A stretch of 5,519 nucleotides of DNA, from assembly GCA_902477365.1 (NCBI GenBank), contig CABSGW010000174.1, positions 1 to 5,519 on the forward strand, given 5' to 3'. Positions 1-5,519 of this stretch are shown here, in pieces; position 1 is the first letter of the stretch, and every line of letters starts with the position of its first letter. This stretch comes from an uncultured Prevotellaceae bacterium. Lineage in GTDB: Bacteria; Bacteroidota; Bacteroidia; Bacteroidales; Bacteroidaceae. Under the pieces are notes generated by a model, which saw only the letters and a program-made list of their open reading frames with translations, ran no database searches and was not told the DNA's origin. The position numbers and the translations under genes were made by a program.

Positions 1-122
1 TGAAATCGACGGATTTCGAGGAGTTCAAACATGCTCCGTTGTTCCATATCATCCGAATTTTTACGAAAACCCGGGAAAACTTGAAACATCATAATGTTAT
101 GCGTATAAGATAAGTCTAGCAT
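1..122 (-). CDS. Partial unknown protein (N-terminal 40 codons), second gene of the helicase operon
   Basis: Only the start of this gene is in the window; it is still open at the left edge. The frame begins with ATG at 122-120, 8 bp after the helicase stop codon, and an in-frame TAA at 125-123 rules out an earlier start. The sequence AAAAGGA (132-126) sits just upstream and overlaps the helicase stop, so translation is probably coupled. The spacing to the ATG is short (3 nt). A tandem ATG pair at 92-87 is an alternative start but has no visible ribosome binding site. The visible peptide starts MLDLSYTHNIMMFQVFPGF and contains MEQRSMFELLEIRRF. It has no signal peptide or membrane segment, so it is probably cytoplasmic. 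I do not recognise the family. Its position suggests it is co-expressed with, and may work with, the helicase-nuclease. The opposite strand is also open here (3-113) but has no start signal in view. Confidence 0.6.
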   Translation of the reverse strand, partial: MLDLSYTHNIMMFQVFPGFRKNSDDMEQRSMFELLEIRRF

Positions 123-125
123 TTA

Positions 126-132
126 TCCTTTT
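126..132 (-). promoter_or_regulatory. Shine-Dalgarno AAAAGGA of the partial left-edge gene
   Basis: On the minus strand AAAAGGA lies 3 nt before the ATG at 122 and overlaps the TAA of the helicase gene. It is the main evidence that the short frame at the left edge is a real, translationally coupled gene rather than a chance open frame. Confidence 0.55.
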
Positions 133-2839
133 ATGACGTTGCCAGAAGCATCTTCATAACCGCTTCCTCATTCACTGTATCCGTTGTGGAAATACGATGC
201 GGACACAATCCAAACTTTGTGAGTATTCGGTCTTTGAGGGCATCACGCGATTGTTGGGCTTTACTCTCTCTATGAAAATGCCAACCGTCCACTTCGATTG
301 TTTGAATCGGTCGTTTGGTGAGGGAGTTATAAATCAAGAAGTCTACGTGTGCAAGAGGACTTTCAGCAAAAGCCTTTTCCTGCTCGTCCAGCACATCCCA
401 GTCTGCAATCAATCTTGACAGGGGATAGTGGCACAAGACTTCTGTGTTTGCCAATTCCGACTTGGCTATGCCTTTGACCAGCATATCAAACATAAGGTTT
501 TCAGACAAGTATCCTGACACAACAGGGTGAGCCTGTTCGTATGCCAGCCGTTCTGCCGTATATTGCTTGTATAGCAAATCAAACACAGAATGGAGTTTAC
601 TTTCCTTTACCCCAAAATTATTGTACTGGATATATGCGATGAGTTGGGCTAAGTTTGTGTCCTGCGGCATGTCATTGCCATTGGTTACTATGCACAAATG
701 TTTTTTGGCACGCGAGATTGCTACATTGAGCAGATTGGGGTCATCAGAGAATTCTGTTGGAGTGTTATCCACCGTACTCATAATGATAGTGTCGCATTCA
801 CGTCCTTGATATTTATGCACTGTACTGGCAATATCAGTCCCAATAGCCTTATTGATTTCTTCTGCCTGTGAACGATAGGGAGTAATGATACCCACAGTGC
901 CCGTATCCGCATATTCAGGCATCACTTCTTGGATTATCACATCAATTTCACGTTGGTTGAAATGCCCACGAGCATGATTCCCTTTAACTGTTCGTATAAC
1001 TTGTAATACCTTATCCTCGCCGTGGTCTGTGGTCATAGTCACCAATTCGCCGTCATAAAACTTTTGGTTGCAGAATTCGATTATTTGGGGATGACAACGA
1101 TAATGCTCACGGAGTAATGTAACCGGTGCATCCTTAAATACTTCTATACAAGATCGCAGGAAACTGTGTGTGGCTGCATTATATCTGTCATCCACATTGT
1201 ACGTAGATTGGATGGCGTTCAATGCCTTCACTTCTTCCCTGCTGATCACATTAGGAAGCTGCTTGTCATCACCCACTATTACGGCATTCATGGCGCAGGA
1301 CAATGCCAGCGCACCTGTTTTTATGTCTACCTGTGATGCCTCGTCCATAATCACGTAGTCAAAGACCATATCCTTACTGATACAACTTTTGGCCGAATAG
1401 GTAGTGCTAAGTACAACCGGATATTCTTTCAAAAACTCCTTGGTTTTCGGTTTAATATCTTTAATGGTAAACTTTTGCCTTTCAAAAGTCTGATAGCGTT
1501 TAGCCATCTTGTTCTTTAATATCAAGAGAGAAGCAGAACGCAACTCTGTCGCACACCGCTTGATGTCAATGGATAGGAGTGTCGTAGCAATAGCATCCAA
1601 CTCTTGTTCTATTTCAGTTTTACGGGAAAAATAATAGGCCGATTCCAAGTCTGCGACCACATCCGATGGTTTTCCTCCGAGAAATGAAAACATCTTCGTA
1701 CCTAATAAAAATGCCCACTTCAAACGAAACCATAAGTCTGGTTTCGTTCTATTCTCTATCTTTAGTTGATAAAGATTGAGTAGTTTCATCAGTTTGGAAG
1801 AGCGTTTGCCGTGCAACCATTCTTTGCCGGATGATTTCTGCTGAAGCATATCATTATACTTCGCTTCTTTCAGTAATGCATCATATTCTGCCTTCAACTG
1901 GGCTTGACGCATCTGAGCGTCAAATCCTTGGGCTACGGTATGAAGCGAGTTTTGTGCTTGCTGTTTTACAGGTTCTTCTTCTATCACCCAACCGCTCATA
2001 TCCGGATAATCGGATTGGTTAGCGATGAAAGCCTCCTTATTCTGCACACTGCCCAATTTGGCCACAATAAAGCCAAGATTCTCCCCTTCGAGCTTTTCTG
2101 CCACATTTTCAACGGCAGAATTGTTGTTCGACACGACCAATACCGTTTTATTTGCTAACAACAGATTGGCAATGATATTCAGTATGGTTTGCGTTTTGCC
2201 TGTTCCTGGAGGGCCTTGAATGATGCTTACCTGATGCGTCAATGCAGTTTCCACGGCAGTCTTTTGGCTTGCATTACAACCAAAAGGATAAAATATCTGT
2301 TTTGGCTCGCGATAGATAGCTAACTTCGTTCTGTCACCAAGATACTGCGTCAATGGTACGTTGTCGCGATTCAAATCCACTAAATTATATTGTTTCAAGA
2401 GAATATTCTCATTATCCTCCATTATCAGGCCTGTTTCAACAGCCAATTTGCGGAGATATTCCCATTTTGACCCTCCATTCTTATCGATCGGTGTACGGGT
2501 TACATATACATCATTACCATCAAGATTTTCATAATAACCATTGGTGTATGCCACTCGATAAAACGTATACCGCCCGTCGGTAAAGCAGAGCAATTCACTT
2601 GCATTTGTAATATGCCAGTTCTTGACATACAGCCCCTTTTCATTAATATCTATTGTTTCCGGATGAGTGAGATAAAGTAGTCTGGAGTGATTATAATTGA
2701 ACACACGAGAAGAGGATAAGAACCGCACCGTCCAAAGCCCATTTTTGTTCTCATTTATTGAAGCAACTTGTTCCGTGATAAACATCCGTTTGTTTCCTCG
2801 CCGTTCCAAATCTACAATCATGCACTGCTTTGTATCCAT
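131..2839 (-). CDS. SF1 (Upf1/DNA2-like) helicase fused to a C-terminal PD-(D/E)XK/Vsr-like nuclease domain
   Basis: A 902-residue cytoplasmic protein, predicted to unwind nucleic acid using ATP and possibly to cut it. Seen: Walker A GPPGTGKT (209-216), motif Ia VLVVSNNNSAVENV (233-246), Walker B VIMDEASQ (496-503, DE at 499-500), motif III VGDDKQLP (522-529), motif IV region LREHYRCHPQIIEF (576-589), motif V region TPYRSQ (653-658) and VHKYQGRECD (674-683), and arginine-finger motif VI NVAISRAKKH (705-714). These mark an intact AAA_11/AAA_12-type helicase. Residues 1-180 look beta-rich and lack a motif I can name. About 270-470 is a long, mainly helical insertion between motifs Ia and II. 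Residues about 775-900 resemble the DUF559/DUF2726/Vsr-like fold: HVDFLIY (D832), IEVDGWHFH (E849, D851), then QQSRDALKDRIL. The ATG at 2839 follows a strong Shine-Dalgarno. Helicase assignment is secure; nuclease activity and a defence role are inferred. Confidence 0.9.
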   Translation of the reverse strand: MDTKQCMIVDLERRGNKRMFITEQVASINENKNGLWTVRFLSSSRVFNYNHSRLLYLTHPETIDINEKGLYVKNWHITNASELLCFTDGRYTFYRVAYTNGYYENLDGNDVYVTRTPIDKNGGSKWEYLRKLAVETGLIMEDNENILLKQYNLVDLNRDNVPLTQYLGDRTKLAIYREPKQIFYPFGCNASQKTAVETALTHQVSIIQGPPGTGKTQTILNIIANLLLANKTVLVVSNNNSAVENVAEKLEGENLGFIVAKLGSVQNKEAFIANQSDYPDMSGWVIEEEPVKQQAQNSLHTVAQGFDAQMRQAQLKAEYDALLKEAKYNDMLQQKSSGKEWLHGKRSSKLMKLLNLYQLKIENRTKPDLWFRLKWAFLLGTKMFSFLGGKPSDVVADLESAYYFSRKTEIEQELDAIATTLLSIDIKRCATELRSASLLILKNKMAKRYQTFERQKFTIKDIKPKTKEFLKEYPVVLSTTYSAKSCISKDMVFDYVIMDEASQVDIKTGALALSCAMNAVIVGDDKQLPNVISREEVKALNAIQSTYNVDDRYNAATHSFLRSCIEVFKDAPVTLLREHYRCHPQIIEFCNQKFYDGELVTMTTDHGEDKVLQVIRTVKGNHARGHFNQREIDVIIQEVMPEYADTGTVGIITPYRSQAEEINKAIGTDIASTVHKYQGRECDTIIMSTVDNTPTEFSDDPNLLNVAISRAKKHLCIVTNGNDMPQDTNLAQLIAYIQYNNFGVKESKLHSVFDLLYKQYTAERLAYEQAHPVVSGYLSENLMFDMLVKGIAKSELANTEVLCHYPLSRLIADWDVLDEQEKAFAESPLAHVDFLIYNSLTKRPIQTIEVDGWHFHRESKAQQSRDALKDRILTKFGLCPHRISTTDTVNEEAVMKMLLATS

Positions 2840-2844
2840 AAAAG

Positions 2845-2851
2845 TCCTTTT
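2845..2851 (-). promoter_or_regulatory. Shine-Dalgarno AAAAGGA of the helicase-nuclease gene
   Basis: AAAAGGA on the minus strand lies 5 nt before the ATG at 2839. This is good spacing and fixes that codon as the start. The same heptamer precedes the next gene (132-126), whereas the kinase and regulator genes lack a clear one. Confidence 0.65.
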
Positions 2852-2869
2852 ATTCGTTCAAAATCTCTA

Positions 2870-2877
2870 CGAATATA
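2870..2877 (-). promoter_or_regulatory. Possible Bacteroides-type -7 box for the helicase operon
   Basis: The minus strand reads TATATTCG, matching the Bacteroides -7 consensus TAnnTTTG at five of six fixed positions. Transcription would begin near 2862-2865, giving a leader of roughly 25 nt that contains the Shine-Dalgarno. I find no good TTTG -33 element 19-21 nt upstream. The box lies downstream of the terminator of the previous unit, where a promoter is expected. Confidence 0.4.
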
Positions 2878-2928
2878 TTTGAAAATCCATAGACATGAAT
2901 TTAGTATTTCCAAGTTTCAAATCCCAAT

Positions 2929-2958
2929 AAAAAAGGTTGTGCCTTCTAGACACAACCT
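2929..2958 (-). terminator. Rho-independent terminator after the DUF4468 gene, possibly bidirectional
   Basis: The arms AGGTTGTG (2934-2941) and CACAACCT (2951-2958) form a perfect 8-bp stem with a 9-nt loop. Read on the minus strand the stem runs into TTTTTT (2934-2929, its first T being the last base of the stem), the expected layout for ending transcription of the DUF4468 gene 25 bp upstream. On the plus strand the stem is followed after CA by TTTTT (2961-2965), so it could also stop opposing transcription. It separates the signalling cluster from the helicase operon. Confidence 0.8.
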
Positions 2959-2982
2959 CATTTTTATAGATAATGGCCCTTT

Positions 2983-3600
2983 TTATTCGATGAGTTTCGT
3001 GGCCCGGTGTTCTTCTTTTGCCGGTTGCTCAAAAGCGTCGCGTGCTCCGGTGAAGATTTCTTCTACGCGGTCTACCGTTTTGCGACGGAACTTGGCGGAA
3101 CCCCACAGCAACTTGTTTTGAGCTTTGTTGAGGGCGTTGGCATCATTGATCCATTCTTCCGCCTTGTAGGTACGGCCATTATACCCGTCCAAATCTTCCT
3201 CATAATAGTAACTGATTTGCGTCAGTTCCATGTGACACTTCCCGTCGGAACATTTTATGGTGAGCAAATAACGGAAACGGGTGCGGTCCAAGACGAAAGG
3301 TTTCTTCTTGAATATCATCCATTCTTCGAAACGTCCGACCAGCGTACCGGTAGAGGCATCTTCCATAGCCATTTTGGTACCTTTCATTTGCTGTTCCCCT
3401 TTCATTAACTGATTGAGGTAGGCTTTCATCACGTCGTATATCTGCTGTTTGTTTTTGCCTTCCACGGCAAAGGTTTGCTGGAACAGCACTTGTCCGTTCA
3501 CTTCAGGTACGGCACCGACCAGATATTTACTGTCATCTCTTTTGGATTTTGCGCAAACCAACATCGGTACGCATAATAGCAATAATAGAATTTTTCTCAT
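2983..3600 (-). CDS. DUF4468 domain (TBP-like fold) exported protein
   Basis: A 205-residue protein from the preferred start at 3600. It begins MRKILLLLLCVPMLVCAKSK, a typical signal peptide with likely cleavage after A17. Cys16 is preceded by Val, so a lipoprotein box is not convincing. The mature part starts with a VPEVNGQVLFQQTF strand and an amphipathic helix (KQQIYDVMKAYLNQLM), the pattern I associate with DUF4468, a Bacteroidetes family of unknown biochemical role. Later come a cluster of Tyr and acidic residues (ISYYYEEDLDGY) and a charged helical C-terminus. It probably acts in the periplasm. The frame extends upstream to an ATG at 3681, 11 bp after the regulator's stop, with AAAGG (3693-3689) 7 nt before it. 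That start would put 27 polar residues before the signal peptide, so I prefer 3600, which also follows a perfect -7 box. Family call is by pattern, with no database search. Confidence 0.78.
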   Translation of the reverse strand: MRKILLLLLCVPMLVCAKSKRDDSKYLVGAVPEVNGQVLFQQTFAVEGKNKQQIYDVMKAYLNQLMKGEQQMKGTKMAMEDASTGTLVGRFEEWMIFKKKPFVLDRTRFRYLLTIKCSDGKCHMELTQISYYYEEDLDGYNGRTYKAEEWINDANALNKAQNKLLWGSAKFRRKTVDRVEEIFTGARDAFEQPAKEEHRATKLIE

Positions 3601-3626
3601 GGGTTCAATCTTTTTGAAGTTCTGCG

Positions 3627-3634
3627 CAAATTTA
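3627..3634 (-). promoter_or_regulatory. Bacteroides-type -7 box ahead of the DUF4468 gene
   Basis: The minus strand reads TAAATTTG, an exact match to TAnnTTTG. Transcription would start near 3620, about 20 nt before the ATG at 3600. No TTTG -33 element is seen at the usual distance, so the box could be a chance match in AT-rich DNA. If real, it gives the gene a promoter independent of the kinase-regulator operon and excludes the upstream start at 3681 for that transcript. Confidence 0.45.
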
Positions 3635-3692
3635 ATAAAAGAAAAGCAATATCGGGCAGACGAGCCTTCTGTTTTAGTCATTTTTGTACCTT

Positions 3693-4403
3693 TTATAAGA
3701 GATACTTGTTCAAGTAGGCCGTAATATCTGTTTTATAGGTGTCTGAAATGGGGATGCGGGTTTTGCCGAAAATGATTTGTCCCTTATCCAATGTTTTCAC
3801 TTTGTTCATCTGTACGATGTAAGAGCGGTGTACTCGCATGAATCGGGGAGACGGCAGGCGTTCTTCCATACTTTTCATGCTGATAAGTGTCAGGACAGGG
3901 CGAGGGTCGTTTTCCGTATAAATCTTCAGATAGTCTTTTAGTCCTTCGATGTAGAGTATGTCTTCCAACCGGATTTGAACGAGTTTATAGTCGGATTTTA
4001 CGTAAATAAAGTCCTCTTCACGGGAAGGATTTGCCTGATGTTTCAGCTCAAACCATTCCAAAGCCTTACGGGAGGCAGTCAAGAATTCATTATAGTTAAT
4101 AGGCTTGAGCAGATAATCCAAAGCATTGACTTTGAAGCCGTCCAACGCATACTGATCGAAAGCCGTGGTAAAAACGATACGGGTGTCTTGGGGGAGCATC
4201 CGGGATAATTCCAAGCCGTTGAGGTCGGGCATCTGTATGTCCAAAAACAACAAGTCGATGTTCCTGAAATTGATGTCGTTCAGTGCCATGACGGCACTGT
4301 TGTATTTGCCGCATAGTTCTAGGAAAGGTGTTTTGCGGACATAGCTTTCCATCAGTTCCAATGCCAGCGGTTCGTCATCTATGATTACGCATTTAAGAGT
4401 CAT
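3693..4403 (-). CDS. LytTR-family DNA-binding response regulator
   Basis: A 236-residue cytoplasmic transcription regulator, the partner of the kinase encoded immediately upstream. The receiver domain (about 3-120) has the acidic pair D9-D10, the phosphoacceptor D55 in LFLDIQMPD, T80 in VFTTAFD and K100 in LLKP, so all residues needed for phosphorylation are present. The LytTR DNA-binding domain (about 132-233) shows FIYVKSDYKLVQI, EDILYIEGLKDYLKIY and RFMRVHRSYIVQMNKV, the family's typical blocks. Length is normal for the family. The ATG overlaps the kinase stop codon (ATGA, 4403-4400) and no clear Shine-Dalgarno is visible, so translation is probably coupled. Known LytTR regulators bind direct repeats upstream of targets; the likely target here, the permease operon's own promoter, is outside the window. 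Confidence 0.95.
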   Translation of the reverse strand: MTLKCVIIDDEPLALELMESYVRKTPFLELCGKYNSAVMALNDINFRNIDLLFLDIQMPDLNGLELSRMLPQDTRIVFTTAFDQYALDGFKVNALDYLLKPINYNEFLTASRKALEWFELKHQANPSREEDFIYVKSDYKLVQIRLEDILYIEGLKDYLKIYTENDPRPVLTLISMKSMEERLPSPRFMRVHRSYIVQMNKVKTLDKGQIIFGKTRIPISDTYKTDITAYLNKYLL

Positions 4404-5473
4404 TTTGTGGTAGTGTGTATCGTTAATATTGATTTGTAGACCGTAGCGTTTTCATCACAGCCTTTGGTCCATTCATATTTGTCGGGATAAATCAGGTCGA
4501 GACGTTTCTGGACTTGTTCCAGACCGATGCCGCTGCCGCTGATGTCGTTCCTTTGTTTAGGAAAATAAGAATTTTCGATAGAACAGCTTAAGGTGTCGGG
4601 ACCGGAACTGTAGATTTTGATATGTATAAAGCTCGGTTTGACCGGGCTGATGCCGTGTTTGAAGGCATTTTCAAATAAAGATATGAAGATAAGCGGAGCT
4701 ACCCGGATCGGGTTTTCGCTTGGAATGTCGATATGGAATTGCAAGTCTACATTAGATGACAATCTGATTTTCATCAGTGCCACATAGTTTTTCAGAAATT
4801 CCAGTTCACGATTCAGCGGGATGAAATCCTGATTATTGTCGTAAAGCAGATGACGCAACAATCGGCTGAGGTCCTGTACCGCCTGTTGTGCCTTGTCCGT
4901 ATCGAAAGCAATCAGGGCATAGATGTTGTTCAGGGTGTTCAGCAGAAAGTGCGGATTGATTTGGTTGTGTAGGTTTTTCAGTTCGGCTTCAATCCTTTTC
5001 AGTTCGGCCTTTTGCCTGCCCAATTCAGCTTCGTGCCATTTTTTACTCATACGGATGGTGGCGGCCAGTGCTGCAATCAGTCCGAACAGAATGAAGTCGC
5101 GCAGACGGAACAACAGGAAGCCCCAGAATCCCATACTGTTTTTGGGAGGAGGGGGAGTACTGTGAAAATAGGCATTGACCAGCTCAAACCACAGATGGGT
5201 GAAGAACAGCATACCGATGCAGAACGCCACATTGGAGAGGACGTAGGCTTTATTTCTTTTATTGAACAGCAGTTGGGGAACAAGCCATATATAATTGAGG
5301 TAGAACACCATGGCCATGGCCAAAGGAGGCCCCATCATACGAAACATTTCCTCTTGGCCGGGACGTTCGTTGGCCCGTCCGATCAGCATCGGTGGCAAAC
5401 AAAACAGGAACACCCATGCCAAGAGATGGATGAGCAGTTCCTGTGAGTGTTTATAATTCAAGTACCATTTCAT
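4400..5473 (-). CDS. LytS-type membrane sensor histidine kinase
   Basis: A 357-residue inner-membrane kinase. Four hydrophobic segments are visible at roughly 13-31, 48-68, 78-97 and 117-140, with only short loops between them and no sizeable extracytoplasmic sensor domain. A charged, coiled-coil-like helix (about 143-170) leads to the His_kinase block HNQINPHFLLNTLNNIYAL, with H175 as the predicted phosphorylated histidine. The ATPase domain has the N box LFENAFKHGI (N269) and the G box GSGIGLEQVQKRL (313-325). All catalytic motifs look intact. The start at 5473 is 6 bp after the stop of a permease-like gene and has no clear Shine-Dalgarno, suggesting coupling. The loop between segments 3 and 4 holds STPPPPKN. 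It should phosphorylate the adjoining LytTR regulator. With so little exposed sequence, it may sense through the membrane or through the neighbouring permease. Confidence 0.94.
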   Translation of the reverse strand: MKWYLNYKHSQELLIHLLAWVFLFCLPPMLIGRANERPGQEEMFRMMGPPLAMAMVFYLNYIWLVPQLLFNKRNKAYVLSNVAFCIGMLFFTHLWFELVNAYFHSTPPPPKNSMGFWGFLLFRLRDFILFGLIAALAATIRMSKKWHEAELGRQKAELKRIEAELKNLHNQINPHFLLNTLNNIYALIAFDTDKAQQAVQDLSRLLRHLLYDNNQDFIPLNRELEFLKNYVALMKIRLSSNVDLQFHIDIPSENPIRVAPLIFISLFENAFKHGISPVKPSFIHIKIYSSGPDTLSCSIENSYFPKQRNDISGSGIGLEQVQKRLDLIYPDKYEWTKGCDENATVYKSILTIHTTTK

Positions 5474-5479
5474 AGTCGT

Positions 5480-5519
5480 TTATTCATACCGGATGGCTTC
5501 ACTGCTCGATGGCGACAAC
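5480..5519 (-). CDS. Partial C-terminus of a probable FtsX/MacB-like ABC transporter permease
   Basis: Only the last 12 codons and the stop are present, reading LSPSSSEAIRYE and then TAA (5482-5480). Bacteroidetes FtsX/MacB-type permeases commonly end in a P-x-EAI/L-R/K-YE tail, and LytS-LytR pairs often follow such permeases in these bacteria. The stop lies 6 bp before the kinase start on the same strand, consistent with one operon. The call rests on this short tail and the context, so the family is likely but not proven; substrate and full length cannot be seen. Confidence 0.6.
   Translation of the reverse strand, partial: LSPSSSEAIRYE

Noticed and set aside
3..113. Plus-strand open frame of 36 codons ending at TAA, possible 3' end of a convergent gene
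   Set aside because: It is codon-aligned with the minus-strand frame, which has a start codon, a Shine-Dalgarno and helicase-operon spacing. Nothing supports the plus-strand reading, though it cannot be fully excluded without more sequence.
2768..3121. Plus-strand open frame of 117 codons across the intergenic gap
   Set aside because: It crosses the helicase start, the terminator hairpin and the DUF4468 3' end, which are better explained features. The peptide shows no domain.
3007..3408. Plus-strand open frame of 133 codons opposite the DUF4468 gene
   Set aside because: The minus-strand product has a signal peptide and recognisable family pattern. The plus-strand peptide has no motif and no ribosome binding site.
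3534..3600. Lipoprotein signal at the start of the DUF4468 protein
   Set aside because: The Cys at position 16 is preceded by Val and followed by Ala-Lys, a poor lipobox because small residues are expected just before the Cys. A signal peptidase I site after A17 fits better.
5012..5446. Plus-strand open frame of 144 codons
   Set aside because: It lies entirely opposite the kinase gene, whose membrane segments and motifs are clearly real. The predicted peptide is low-complexity and Gln/His-rich, as expected of an antisense shadow.

Overview
The window looks like chromosomal DNA from a Bacteroidales bacterium, probably Bacteroides or a close relative. The evidence is a DUF4468-type secreted protein, a LytS/LytR-type two-component pair directly behind an ABC-transporter-type permease tail ending EAIRYE, moderately AT-rich DNA, and TAnnTTTG-like -7 boxes where promoters are expected. 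Every gene I can support is on the minus strand, so transcription runs from the right edge to the left edge. The genus is an inference from protein style, not from a marker gene.

Right half (about 2983-5519): a compact signalling cluster. In transcription order it holds the last 12 codons of a probable FtsX/MacB-like permease, a membrane-bound LytS-type sensor histidine kinase 6 bp later, a LytTR response regulator overlapping the kinase by 4 bp (ATGA), and a DUF4468 protein with a signal peptide. The first three are tightly coupled and should act as one export/sensing and signalling unit. The DUF4468 gene may be the last gene of the operon or may have its own promoter inside the 5' part of its open frame. 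A hairpin followed by a T-run (about 2929-2958) ends this unit.

Left half (1-2880): an apparently separate transcription unit with its own -7-like box and strong Shine-Dalgarno. It starts with a 902-residue protein that joins a complete SF1 (Upf1/DNA2-like) helicase to a C-terminal PD-(D/E)XK/Vsr-like nuclease-type domain. After 8 bp a second gene begins, also with a Shine-Dalgarno, and runs off the left edge; only its first 40 codons are visible and I do not recognise it. Fused helicase-nuclease genes of this kind are common in accessory and anti-phage loci of bacteria, so a defence or nucleic-acid-processing role is the best guess, but nothing here proves it.

There is no stretch over 300 bases without a gene. 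I saw no tRNA, rRNA, CRISPR array, insertion sequence or obvious long repeat.
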